Origin: Polaromonas sp.
GTDB lineage: Bacteria; Pseudomonadota; Gammaproteobacteria; Burkholderiales; Burkholderiaceae_C
Assembly: GCA_030655515.1 (NCBI GenBank)
Contig: JAURVI010000037.1
Coordinates: 1-64,000, forward strand
Direction of reading: 5' to 3'
Length of the DNA: 64,000 bases
Part shown: positions 8,105 through 15,953 of the stretch, one piece after another
Numbering within the stretch: the stretch's first letter is position 1
Layout of the letters: every line of letters begins with the position of its first letter
Notes under the pieces: generated by a model
Told to the model about the DNA's origin: nothing
Databases searched by the model: none
What the model saw: the letters and a program-made list of their open reading frames with translations, nothing else
Position numbers and translations under genes: made by a program

Positions 8105-8482
8105 GCGGGAATAATACGCTGTGCTTCTTTGTAAAAATGAGAACGCGCCGGTATCGCAGTTGGTGGTTCGGGCCCGGCGATCTGGGCTAGGGACAATACT
8201 GTTCGCTTAACCGTTCGGGCTGAGCTTGTCGAAGCCTGTTTGCACTGTGACGACCCTTCGACAGGCTCAGGGCGAACGGGGTTGTAGCGCTTAAATGAAC
8301 AGCATTGGGGCCAGGGAGTGGCAAGCTGCGGCGTAGAGTTGCCCGATGTGCGCTTTGACCGTTTCCCCCGGGGTCATGTTCTAATGGTTTGCCATGAAAA
8401 CCCCGCCTCATCCCGTTTGGCGCCTTCCTTCCTCGGCGGTGGCCCGGTCCGTGCCGCCGGCCTGCGCCAAAGGACGGGCGGC
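8105..8482. other. Intergenic region holding one 114-bp element
   Basis: The 378 bases between ampG and the Hpt gene. They contain the first 114-bp miniature element with its 10-bp flanks (8184-8317). The remaining 165 bases before the Hpt start include a 30-codon frame (8394-8486) that overlaps the Hpt start in an ATGA arrangement. It might be a leader, but I see no support beyond position. Confidence 0.5.
8194..8307 (+). mobile_element. 114-bp palindromic miniature element, copy 1
   Basis: Starts CAATACTGTTCGCTTAA and ends TTAAATGAACAGCATTG, which are imperfect inverted repeats of each other. Inside is a long hairpin whose arms contain GTTCGGGCTGAGCTTGTCGA and its near complement. It is flanked by GGGCTAGGGA (8184-8193) and GGGCCAGGGA (8308-8317), a 10-bp target duplication with one mismatch. 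It has the same length and order as the copies at 43838, 44762 and 62807. It encodes nothing, so it would need a transposase from elsewhere. Confidence 0.8.
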
Positions 8483-8824
8483 ATGAGCACCCCCCAGCAG
8501 GATTTCCAGAAGTTTCTCGATTTGCAGCGGTCTGACTACGCGCGCGCCTTGCCGGAGAAAATGGCGCAAGTCCATGCCCTCTGGCGCGCGGTGACGGCAG
8601 GCGGCGAAGCGGCGCAACCGCTGACCGAGCTGGAGCGCCTGGGCCATACGCTGGCGGGCACGGCCGGAACCCTGGGTTTTCACGAAGTGGGGCGGGCCGC
8701 CAAGGCGCTGGAGCTGCTGCTGCAACAGGTCGGCCCAGCCGGCCCGGCGTTGGCGCCGGCACAACGCTCGGCCATCGGCTCGACCATTGCTGCGTTGCAG
8801 GCCAGCCTGCCCCCCGTAAACTAG
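8483..8824 (+). CDS. Histidine phosphotransfer (Hpt) domain protein
   Basis: A 113-residue cytoplasmic Hpt protein that relays phosphate between receiver domains. The phospho-accepting histidine is in RLGHTLAGTAGTLGF, matching the HxLKGxAxxxG Hpt signature. The start is ATG 8483 (MSTPQQDFQKF); the longer upstream frame is not needed. A hybrid kinase without its own Hpt domain lies downstream (9037) and a free receiver protein after that (11920), so the three probably form a split phosphorelay. The stop codon TAG is supplied by the first bases of an inverted-repeat element (8821-8987), so the native C terminus may have been a little different. Confidence 0.82.
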   Translation: MSTPQQDFQKFLDLQRSDYARALPEKMAQVHALWRAVTAGGEAAQPLTELERLGHTLAGTAGTLGFHEVGRAAKALELLLQQVGPAGPALAPAQRSAIGSTIAALQASLPPVN

Positions 8825-8987
8825 CAGTCCGTTTCGCCAAAATGCTGACATGAAATCGCGTCTTTTTGCGCCATACGTCGTTGCCCGGTCTTGCCAGACG
8901 TCCAGTCTGGCTGCGCCTGTGCGCCTGGCCTGGCGCAAAAATCCATCAATTTCATTCTGTAAGCCTTTTGGCGAAACGGACTGCTAG
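8821..8987. repeat. CTAG-bounded inverted-repeat element E1 (167 bp)
   Basis: Two 22-base arms, 8821-8842 (starts CTAGCAGTCCGTTTCGCC) and 8966-8987, are perfect reverse complements; weaker pairing extends inward to about 40 bases. The interior includes CGCGTCTTTTTGCGCCAT and GCAAAAATCCATC. Element E2 at 42871-43036 has the same interior motifs but different arms. It is placed at the very end of the Hpt gene and separates it from the kinase. It may be a miniature transposon using a CTAG target, or a transcribed hairpin. Confidence 0.7.
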
Positions 8988-9036
8988 CGCCTGTTGCCGC
9001 GTGGACTGAACCCTTCATTTCCCGGAATGACTCACC

Positions 9037-11919
9037 ATGCACCATTCAACTACTGTCAGGATCAACCTCGCACTCGGTACCGGGGTGGTGCTCGTGCTGC
9101 TGGTGGCGGTGGGCGCTTACAGAACCATCAATGCCTTGATTGATGATGCGCAGCGCGTGACCCATGCGCAACAGAGTTTTGTTTTGCTCGAGAAGGTAGG
9201 CAGCAGCTTGAAAGCCGCGGAATCCGCGCAGCGAAAATTCCTGCTGGCGCCGGACGACCAGGACCTGCAAGACTATGAACAGGCCCGGGCCAAGGTGGGG
9301 TTTGCGATGGGCCGGCTTAACGCCGAGGACGATCTGGAGAGCAGTGAAAAACACTTGCCGGCGCTCGCGGGCTCGATTGCAAAGCGCCTGGACATGCTGG
9401 ACCGTGCGGTGGAAATCCGGCGGCGTGACGGGCTGGCGGCCGCCATTGCGATGGTGGACAGCGATCTGAACCGCCAGATCAAGGAGGAAATAGACACGCT
9501 GTCTGACACGCTGGTCAACAGCAAGGTGCGGGGTTTGCGGGAATCCCAAACTGCCAGCGCAAGCAGTGCGCGGGCCGCTGTGCTGCTTATCGCCGCTGGG
9601 GGGCTGCTGACCCTGGTGCTGATGGTGGGGGTGCTGTTTTCCCTGAACCTCTACCGGTCGGAGCGCCGGCGCGTCGAAGACCAGTTGCGCGGCAGCGAGG
9701 CCCTGAGCCGGGCGGTGACCGACAGCATGGCCGAGGGGGTGATTACCTCCTCGGACGACGGCCGGATCACCGAGGTGAACCGGGCCGCCCTGCAACTGTT
9801 TGGTTACCGGCGCGATGAACTGGTCGGGCGCCATGTGACGCAGTTGATGCCCGAGCGCTACCGCGGCGAGTTCGAGTTGCTGCTCGATGACTTGCGCGCG
9901 CGGACGGGCGGCTTCAAAGAGGCCGGCCGCGAGGTGCTCGCCATGCGCGGTGACGGCTCCGAGTTTCCGGTCACCGTGTCTTTTGGGGATGTGGTCGTCG
10001 CCGGCAAACGCCTGTTCTCCGCCATCATTCGCGACATCACCGAAAGCACACGTATCGCGCATGCGTTGCGCACCAGCGAAGCCCAGTTGCGGCAGATTAC
10101 CGATGCGGTTCCGGCGCTGATTGCCTACGTCGATCGCGACAGGCGCTTTATCTTTCACAACAACGCTTTTCAACAAGTGCTTGGCCTGACGACCGAGCAG
10201 ATCAACGGAAAAACCATGCGGGAGGTGGTAGGCGATGCGCTGTATGAGAGCGTGATCCCAAAGATCGATCAAGTCCTGGCCGGCCAGACGGTCACTTACG
10301 AGCGAGCCCAGGGGACCACCATTTTTGGAGGGCGTGACTACGCAATCACTTATGTCCCGCAGCATGGCACGGACGAGCAGCAGGGCCGGGTGACCGGCTT
10401 CTTCGTGATGGCCATTGACATCACCGAAGTGAAGCGCATGGACCGCATGAAAAGCGAGTTCGTCTCCACCGTGAGCCACGAGCTGCGCACACCGTTGACA
10501 TCGATTCGCGGATCGCTCGGGCTGATTGCCGGCGGCGTTGCCGGCGTACTTCCCGATGCGGTCAAGAACCTGGTGGACATTGCCAAGAGTAACTGCGAAC
10601 GCCTGATTCGACTGATCAACGACATTCTGGACATCGAAAAAATCGAATCGGGCCAGATGCGCCTGGCGCTTCAGGTGGTGGCGTTTCAGCCCCTGCTGCA
10701 GCAGGCGCTGGCGGTCAACCAAGGCTTTGCCGGGCAGCATGGCGTGACCCTGCGCCTGCAGGCGCCCGATGCGGCGGTGCTGGTCAACATCGACACAGAC
10801 CGAATCATCCAGGTGCTGACCAACCTGCTGTCCAATGCGGTGAAATTTTCCCCGCGCTCCGCAACGGTGGAGATCACGCTATCAACAAACGGGGAACGGG
10901 TGCGGGTCGAGGTTCGCGATCACGGGTCCGGCATACCGGACGAATTCCGTCAGCGCATCTTCCAGAAATTTTCGCAGGCCGACTCTTCCGACTCGCGTTT
11001 GAAGGGAGGCACCGGTCTGGGCCTGAACATCTCGAAAGCGATTGTGGAAAAGCTCGGCGGCAGCATCGGGTTCAGCAGCGCGCCGGGCGGGGGCACTATT
11101 TTCTTTTTCGAGTTGCCGCAATTCAAAGAGCTACCGGCCACGGCCGCGGTCAACCCGGCAGGGCCCAGGCCGCACGTCCTCGTCTGCGAGGATGATCAGG
11201 ACGTCGCGCGGCTGATCGGCATGATGCTGGGGAAGGCCGGCTTTGACGCCGACCTGGTATACAGCGGCAAACAGGCGCTGGCGCATCTGGCCGCCCGGCC
11301 CTATGCGGCGATGACGGTAGACCTGAATCTGCCTGAACAAGATGGCGTCGCGCTGATCACGGCGGTGCGACGCGAGGCGCGTACCGCCAATTTACCCATC
11401 GTGGTGATTTCGGTGACCGCGGAGGAAGGCCGTATCCGTTGCCACAACCAATCGCTCTCGGTGTCCGACTGGCTCGCCAAACCGATCGATGAAAGCTTGC
11501 TGATCCGCAGCCTGCGCGGCGCGATCAAGAGCATGGCCGCCGGCCGGCCGCGCATCCTGCATGTCGAGGATGATGTGGACATCCAGCGCATCGCAGCCGC
11601 CATCACCCAGAAATTTGCAACCTTCGAGTTCGCGGCAACGTTGCCGGAGGCCAGGGCGCGGTTGCAGGAGCATCAATTCGACCTCATTTTGCTGGATCTG
11701 GCGCTGCCGGGGGGCTCCGGCTGGGATTTGTTTGCCGACATCGAGGTCCTGCAGCCCCGGCCGCCGGTGGTGGTCTTCTCGGCAAGTGATGTCAAGGTGG
11801 CCGAGAATCGCGGTGCCGCGGCCATTCTTGTGAAAGCCCAGACGACCAATGACCAACTGCTGGCAACCATTCAACGTGTGCTCAAAACCAACCCAACTAC
11901 CGACCGCAAGGATCATTGA
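9037..11919 (+). CDS. Hybrid sensor kinase: CHASE3-PAS-PAS-HisKA-HATPase-REC-REC
   Basis: A 960-residue membrane sensor. A helix at about 10-28 and another at 180-203 bound a CHASE3-like helical periplasmic domain. Two PAS domains follow (about 215-330 and 345-465). HisKA has the phospho-histidine in STVSHELRTPLTSIRGSL, and the ATPase domain has DHGSGIPDEF and GTGLGLNIS. Two receiver domains end the protein: the first has CEDDQD and a D in TVDLNLPEQDG, the second VEDDVD and LLDLALPGGSG. There is no Hpt domain inside; one is encoded just upstream. The next gene, a lone receiver, starts at the base after the stop. The input signal is unknown. Confidence 0.92.
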   Translation: MHHSTTVRINLALGTGVVLVLLVAVGAYRTINALIDDAQRVTHAQQSFVLLEKVGSSLKAAESAQRKFLLAPDDQDLQDYEQARAKVGFAMGRLNAEDDLESSEKHLPALAGSIAKRLDMLDRAVEIRRRDGLAAAIAMVDSDLNRQIKEEIDTLSDTLVNSKVRGLRESQTASASSARAAVLLIAAGGLLTLVLMVGVLFSLNLYRSERRRVEDQLRGSEALSRAVTDSMAEGVITSSDDGRITEVNRAALQLFGYRRDELVGRHVTQLMPERYRGEFELLLDDLRARTGGFKEAGREVLAMRGDGSEFPVTVSFGDVVVAGKRLFSAIIRDITESTRIAHALRTSEAQLRQITDAVPALIAYVDRDRRFIFHNNAFQQVLGLTTEQINGKTMREVVGDALYESVIPKIDQVLAGQTVTYERAQGTTIFGGRDYAITYVPQHGTDEQQGRVTGFFVMAIDITEVKRMDRMKSEFVSTVSHELRTPLTSIRGSLGLIAGGVAGVLPDAVKNLVDIAKSNCERLIRLINDILDIEKIESGQMRLALQVVAFQPLLQQALAVNQGFAGQHGVTLRLQAPDAAVLVNIDTDRIIQVLTNLLSNAVKFSPRSATVEITLSTNGERVRVEVRDHGSGIPDEFRQRIFQKFSQADSSDSRLKGGTGLGLNISKAIVEKLGGSIGFSSAPGGGTIFFFELPQFKELPATAAVNPAGPRPHVLVCEDDQDVARLIGMMLGKAGFDADLVYSGKQALAHLAARPYAAMTVDLNLPEQDGVALITAVRREARTANLPIVVISVTAEEGRIRCHNQSLSVSDWLAKPIDESLLIRSLRGAIKSMAAGRPRILHVEDDVDIQRIAAAITQKFATFEFAATLPEARARLQEHQFDLILLDLALPGGSGWDLFADIEVLQPRPPVVVFSASDVKVAENRGAAAILVKAQTTNDQLLATIQRVLKTNPTTDRKDH

Positions 11920-12309
11920 ATGCCCAAACCACTTGTCCGTATTCTTTATGTCGAAGACGAGCCCGATATCCGGGCTGTCGCCCAGATGGCGCTGGAGGCC
12001 GTTGGCGGTTTCATCGTGACCGCCTGCGCCTCCGGCAGCGAGGCGCTGGCGGCCGCGCCCACTGCGGCAGCCGACTTGTTGCTGCTTGACGTCATGATGC
12101 CGGGCATGGACGGCCCCAGCACCCTGAAGGCCTTGCGCGAACTGGCGGCCACGGCCGGCACGCCGGTGATTTTCATGACCGCGAAGGTGCAGGCCACGGA
12201 AATTGCGCAATACCGGGCGCTGGGCGCAATCGACGTGATCCACAAGCCTTTTGACCCGATGGCGCTGTCGGCCCAGATCGGAGCGATCTGGGCGTCGATT
12301 GGCGATTGA
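11920..12309 (+). CDS. Single-domain response regulator
   Basis: A 129-residue CheY-like receiver without output domain. Acidic residues in YVEDEPD, phospho-acceptor aspartate in [13 protein letters not shown], threonine in IFMTAK and lysine in [11 protein letters not shown] are all present, so it should be phosphorylated. It starts directly at the end of the hybrid kinase gene and is surely co-transcribed. With the Hpt protein (8483) it makes up a multi-step relay whose final target is not evident here. A small hairpin with a T run follows at 12366. Confidence 0.92.
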   Translation: MPKPLVRILYVEDEPDIRAVAQMALEAVGGFIVTACASGSEALAAAPTAAADLLLLDVMMPGMDGPSTLKALRELAATAGTPVIFMTAKVQATEIAQYRALGAIDVIHKPFDPMALSAQIGAIWASIGD

Positions 12310-12365
12310 TCCCGCCTTCGATATTTCCGGGGTGTCTACCAGTCTTTCTCGTGGGCTTGCGCTTG

Positions 12366-12383
12366 CGCCTCTGAAGGCGTTTT
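12366..12383 (+). terminator. Small intrinsic terminator after the phosphorelay genes
   Basis: CGCCT-CTGA-AGGCG hairpin followed by TTTT, placed 57 bases after the receiver gene and before the MFS gene. The stem is only five base pairs plus a possible wobble, so termination may be weak. Confidence 0.4.
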
Positions 12384-12413
12384 GAACCTTGTCTCTTCAG
12401 GAACAATAAGCCC

Positions 12414-14033
12414 ATGCCCCATTCCAGCCCGCCGGACTCGCCCGCTGCCCGGTTCCCTGCCGCCGAACCCGCGTCGCTGTCGGCGTGGGCGCCGCTGCGT
12501 GTACCGGTCTTTCGGATGTTGTGGGGCACCTGGCTGGCCGCCAACTTCTGCATGTGGACGAACGATGTGGCGGCCGCGTGGCTGATGACCTCGCTGACCA
12601 CCTCGCCGATCTGGGTCGCGCTGGTCCAGTCCGCCTCCACCCTGCCGGTTTTCTTGCTGGGGCTGCCCAGCGGCGCGCTGGCCGATATTCTGGATCGGCG
12701 GCGCTACTTCATCATCACCCAGTTCTGGGTGGCCGCCGTGGCGCTGATCATGTGCGTGACCTTGCTGATGGGTGCGATGACCGCGCCCCTGTTGCTGGCG
12801 CTGACCTTTGCCAACGGCGTCGGTCTGGCGATGCGCTGGCCGGTGTTCGCCGCCATCGTGCCGGAACTGGTGCCGCGGGCGCAGTTGCCCGCCGCGCTGG
12901 CGCTCAACGCGGTGTCGATGAATGCGTCGCGCATTATCGGTCCGCTGGTTGCCGGCGCGCTGATCGCCAGCGCGGGCAGTGTTTATGTGTTCGTCCTGAA
13001 CGCGGTGTTGTCGCTGCTATCGGGCTTTGTGATCATGCGCTGGCGTCGCGAGCATGTGCCCAGCCCGCTGGGGCGCGAGCGCCTGATCAGCGCGATGCGG
13101 GTGGGCGTGCAGTTCGTGCGCCAGTCCGCACGCCTGCGCGCGGTGCTGCTTCGTATTGCGCTGTTTTTCTTTCACTCCACCGCCTTGCTGGCTTTGCTGC
13201 CGCTGGTGGCCCGCGGGTTGCAGGGCGGTGCCGGAACCTTCACGCTGCTGCTGGCCTCGATGGGATGCGGCGCCATCCTGATCGCCTTTTTCCTGCAGCG
13301 CCTGCGCCGATCCCTGCCGCGCGATGCGCTGGTGCTGGGCGGCGTGCTGCTGCAATCGGTGGCCACTGCCATTGTCGCCCTGGCGCCGAATGTCTACGTC
13401 GCTTCACTCGCCATGCTTCTGGCCGGTGCGGCGTGGATCACCACGGCCAACATCTTGAGCGTGTCGGCCCAGTTGGCGCTGCCCGACTGGGTGCGGGCGC
13501 GCGGCATGTCGATATTCCAGATGGCGGTCATGGGCGCCAGCGCCGCCGGCGCGGCGGTCTGGGGGCAGGTGGCCACCCTGACCAGCGTGCCGACCAGCAT
13601 GCTGGTGGCGGCGTTGACCGGCACGGCGGCCATTTTGGCCACGCAGTGGCTGCTGCGGGACCGCAGCATTGAAGAGGACCTGACGCCATCGCGTGAGCTC
13701 AAGGCGCCGAGCGCCGCCGCGCCGCCGCTGACGGGCCAGGTCCGGGTGACGATCCAATACCAAATCGACCCGGCCCGGGCCGCGGATTTTCGCGCCCTGA
13801 TGCAGGAAAGCCGGCGCAGCCGCCTGCGCCAGGGGGCGCTGGCTTGGGAGCTGCTGCGCGATATTTCAGACCCGGGACGCTATTTCGAGCAGATCACCGA
13901 TGAATCGTGGACCGAACACCTGCGCCGCTTTGACCGCGTGACAGCGGCAGACGTTGCGCTGCGGGACCGCAAGCTGGCCTTTCACCTGGGCGAGACGCCG
14001 CCCGTCATCACGCGCTGCGTGCTGGAGGACTAA
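12414..14033 (+). CDS. MFS exporter with C-terminal monooxygenase-like domain
   Basis: A 539-residue transporter of the MFS_3/EntS type. Residues about 25-420 give 10-12 membrane helices with the loop motif GALADILDRRRYF between helices two and three. After a linker, residues about 440-535 form a soluble domain (VRVTIQYQIDPARAADFRAL...YFEQITDESWTEHLRRFDR) resembling the antibiotic-biosynthesis-monooxygenase ferredoxin-like fold, a known extension in this family. The substrate is unknown; family members export siderophores or drugs. It lies between the phosphorelay and the sigma-54 promoter of the next cluster. Confidence 0.85.
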   Translation: MPHSSPPDSPAARFPAAEPASLSAWAPLRVPVFRMLWGTWLAANFCMWTNDVAAAWLMTSLTTSPIWVALVQSASTLPVFLLGLPSGALADILDRRRYFIITQFWVAAVALIMCVTLLMGAMTAPLLLALTFANGVGLAMRWPVFAAIVPELVPRAQLPAALALNAVSMNASRIIGPLVAGALIASAGSVYVFVLNAVLSLLSGFVIMRWRREHVPSPLGRERLISAMRVGVQFVRQSARLRAVLLRIALFFFHSTALLALLPLVARGLQGGAGTFTLLLASMGCGAILIAFFLQRLRRSLPRDALVLGGVLLQSVATAIVALAPNVYVASLAMLLAGAAWITTANILSVSAQLALPDWVRARGMSIFQMAVMGASAAGAAVWGQVATLTSVPTSMLVAALTGTAAILATQWLLRDRSIEEDLTPSRELKAPSAAAPPLTGQVRVTIQYQIDPARAADFRALMQESRRSRLRQGALAWELLRDISDPGRYFEQITDESWTEHLRRFDRVTAADVALRDRKLAFHLGETPPVITRCVLED

Positions 14034-14091
14034 GGGCTCAAACCAACGGCATCTGCCCAGGGGGTGGGGGCTGCGAGCGGAAGGGAATACT

Positions 14092-14108
14092 TGGCACGCA
14101 CCTTGCAT
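14092..14108 (+). promoter_or_regulatory. Sigma-54 promoter of the nitrogen cluster
   Basis: TGGCACGCACCTTGCAT matches the sigma-54 consensus TGGCAC-N5-TTGCW at every conserved base. The invariant GG (14093-14094) and GC (14105-14106) are ten bases apart, as required. Transcription should start near 14118, some 37 bases before the allophanate hydrolase start at 14155. Sigma-54 with NtrC controls nitrogen-scavenging genes, which fits the downstream functions. No clear NtrC site was recognised upstream. Confidence 0.75.
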
Positions 14109-14113
14109 CTCAT

Positions 14114-14125
14114 CTTGTACACAAG
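14114..14125. promoter_or_regulatory. Palindrome at the predicted start site, possible GntR operator
   Basis: CTTGTACACAAG has five-base inverted arms (CTTGT/ACAAG) and covers the predicted +1 of the sigma-54 promoter. FCD-type GntR regulators often bind palindromes such as TTGTATACAA. One is encoded at the far end of this cluster (21203-21946). Repression by that protein is inference from position and symmetry. Confidence 0.4.
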
Positions 14126-14154
14126 TATGGATGCTTCAAATTGGTGCAACCCTC

Positions 14155-15903
14155 ATGATCTCTGATCTGGCCGGCAAACTGCAAAAGTCCGCAGGCGGCG
14201 GGGCGGGTGGCCGCGGCGCGGATCTGGCGCGCCAGGCCTGGATCAGCAAGCCGGCGCAAGCCATCCGGACCGCAGGCGAAGCCAGGCCGGGTCCGCTGTC
14301 CGGGCTGGCCTTTGCCGTCAAGGACAACATCGATGTCGAAGGATTGCCGACCACCGCGGCCTGCCCGGCCTTTGCCTACACGCCGCCAGCCCATGCCCCG
14401 GTTGTGCAAAAACTGCTCGATGCTGGTGCATCCCTGCTGGGAAAAACCAATCTTGACCAATTTGCCTGCGGACTGAACGGAACGCGTTCGCCTTTCGGGG
14501 TGGTCCCCAATGCCATCGACCCGGCTTATGTGTCGGGCGGCTCCAGCGCCGGTTCGGCTTATGTGGTCGCGACGGGCCAGGCAGACTTCGCGCTCGGGAC
14601 CGACACCGCCGGCTCCGGCCGTGTGCCGGCCGGACTGAACAATATTGTCGGCCTGAAACCGTCGCGCGGTTTGATCAGTACACGCGGCGTGGTGCCGGCG
14701 GCGCAGAGCGTGGACTGCGTTTCCATCTTCGCGCGCACCGTGGGCATGGCCGTCAAGGTGCTGGAAAGCGCCCGGGGCCATGACCCGCTGGACCCCTATT
14801 CGCGCAAGCTGTCCCTGGCCAGCCGGCCTTTTGCGAACGCCTTCCGCTTCGGCGTGCCATCGACACCGGTGTTTTGTGGCGACAGCGCCGCTGAAGCGGC
14901 CTTTGAGGAGGCGGTGACCAGGCTCAAAGCCATGGGAGGCGTGGCGGTAGCCATCGACTTCAGTCCGCTGGCCCAGGTGGCGGCCCTGTTGTATGAAAGT
15001 GCGCTGGTGGCCGAACGTTATGCCGCCATCCGCACCTTCTTTGATGCGCATGAGGGCGAGGTGATCGAGCCGGTGCGCAGCATCATCGCTGCCGGTCGCC
15101 AATACAGTGCCGCAGACCTCTACGAGGTGCAGGTTCGGCTCAAGTTGCTGGGGCAGCAGGCCGATGCGATGTGGGAACAGATCGACCTGTTGCTGGTGCC
15201 GACCGCGCCGACGCATTACACGATTGCGCAAATGCAGCAGGACCCGGTGGCGCTGAACCGCAACCTGGGCGTCTATACCAACTTCGTCAATCTGCTGGAC
15301 TACGCCGCATTGTCGGTGCCCAGTTCCATGCGCAAGGACGGGCTGCCTTTTGGCATCACGCTGATCGCTCCCTGCGGCAGCGACTGGCAACTGGCGGAGC
15401 TGGGGCAGCGCTACCACCACCTGAGCGGGCTGACGCAGGGCGCGACGGGTTTGCCCTTGCCCGCCATGAGCCGCATCGCCGGAATCCACAGTCAAACCAC
15501 CGTCCAAGTGGCGGTGGTGGGTGCGCATCTGTCGGGCATGCCGCTCAACGGGCAGTTGACCGAGCGTGGCGCCCGGCTGATCGGCCCCGGCCAAACGGCA
15601 CCGCACTACAGACTGTACGCCTTGCCGGGAAGCACACCGCCCAAGCCCGGGTTGCTGCGGGTGGCCGCGAACCAGGGTGCGCGCATTGCGCTCGAAATTT
15701 GGGACATGCCTGTTGCTCAATACGGCTCTTTTGTCGCGATGATCCCGGCGCCCCTGGGCATAGGCACGCTAGAGCTGGCCGACGCCAGCACCGTACAGGG
15801 TTTTGTCTGCGAGGCGCAGGCGCTTCAGGGCGCGCAGGACATCTCGCATCTGGGCGGATGGCGTGCCTACATCGCATCGCACAAGGCCTCGGCTACCTCT
15901 TGA
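14155..15903 (+). CDS. atzF: Allophanate hydrolase
   Basis: Cytoplasmic amidase that hydrolyses allophanate (urea-1-carboxylate) to ammonia and CO2, the last step of urea-amidolyase and cyanurate degradation. The 582 residues are the usual length. The N-terminal amidase-signature domain has the Ser-cisSer-Lys triad: K56 (AFAVKDN), S130 (SGGSSAGS) and S154 (DTAGSGRVPAG). The C-terminal part (about 440-582) has the allophanate-hydrolase domain with the VVGAHLSGMPLNGQL segment. ATG 14155 is chosen; ATG 14131 in the same frame is possible. It is the first gene after the sigma-54 promoter, ahead of an ABC transporter and AtzG/E/H-like genes. Confidence 0.92.
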   Translation: MISDLAGKLQKSAGGGAGGRGADLARQAWISKPAQAIRTAGEARPGPLSGLAFAVKDNIDVEGLPTTAACPAFAYTPPAHAPVVQKLLDAGASLLGKTNLDQFACGLNGTRSPFGVVPNAIDPAYVSGGSSAGSAYVVATGQADFALGTDTAGSGRVPAGLNNIVGLKPSRGLISTRGVVPAAQSVDCVSIFARTVGMAVKVLESARGHDPLDPYSRKLSLASRPFANAFRFGVPSTPVFCGDSAAEAAFEEAVTRLKAMGGVAVAIDFSPLAQVAALLYESALVAERYAAIRTFFDAHEGEVIEPVRSIIAAGRQYSAADLYEVQVRLKLLGQQADAMWEQIDLLLVPTAPTHYTIAQMQQDPVALNRNLGVYTNFVNLLDYAALSVPSSMRKDGLPFGITLIAPCGSDWQLAELGQRYHHLSGLTQGATGLPLPAMSRIAGIHSQTTVQVAVVGAHLSGMPLNGQLTERGARLIGPGQTAPHYRLYALPGSTPPKPGLLRVAANQGARIALEIWDMPVAQYGSFVAMIPAPLGIGTLELADASTVQGFVCEAQALQGAQDISHLGGWRAYIASHKASATS

Positions 15904-15953
15904 AAATTTCACCGACTTCGTCCATCAACCCTTTCACACCCCAGGAGTTTTTC

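Noticed and set aside
8355-8383. Sigma-70 promoter (TTGACC, 17 bases, GTTCTA) before the Hpt gene
   Set aside because: The -10 box matches the consensus poorly and nothing else supports it.
8187-8840. Minus-strand frame through the 114-bp element and Hpt gene
   Set aside because: The plus strand has a clear Hpt signature; the frame's end is just the translated repeat.
9046-10740. A 564-residue minus-strand frame under the hybrid kinase
   Set aside because: Antisense shadow of a well-supported multi-domain kinase.
13954-14154. N-terminal extension of allophanate hydrolase upstream of 14155
   Set aside because: It would begin inside the MFS gene and include the sigma-54 promoter and its start site, so it cannot be in the main transcript.
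14110-15720. A 536-residue minus-strand frame under allophanate hydrolase
   Set aside because: Antisense shadow; the plus-strand gene has an intact catalytic triad and a sigma-54 promoter.
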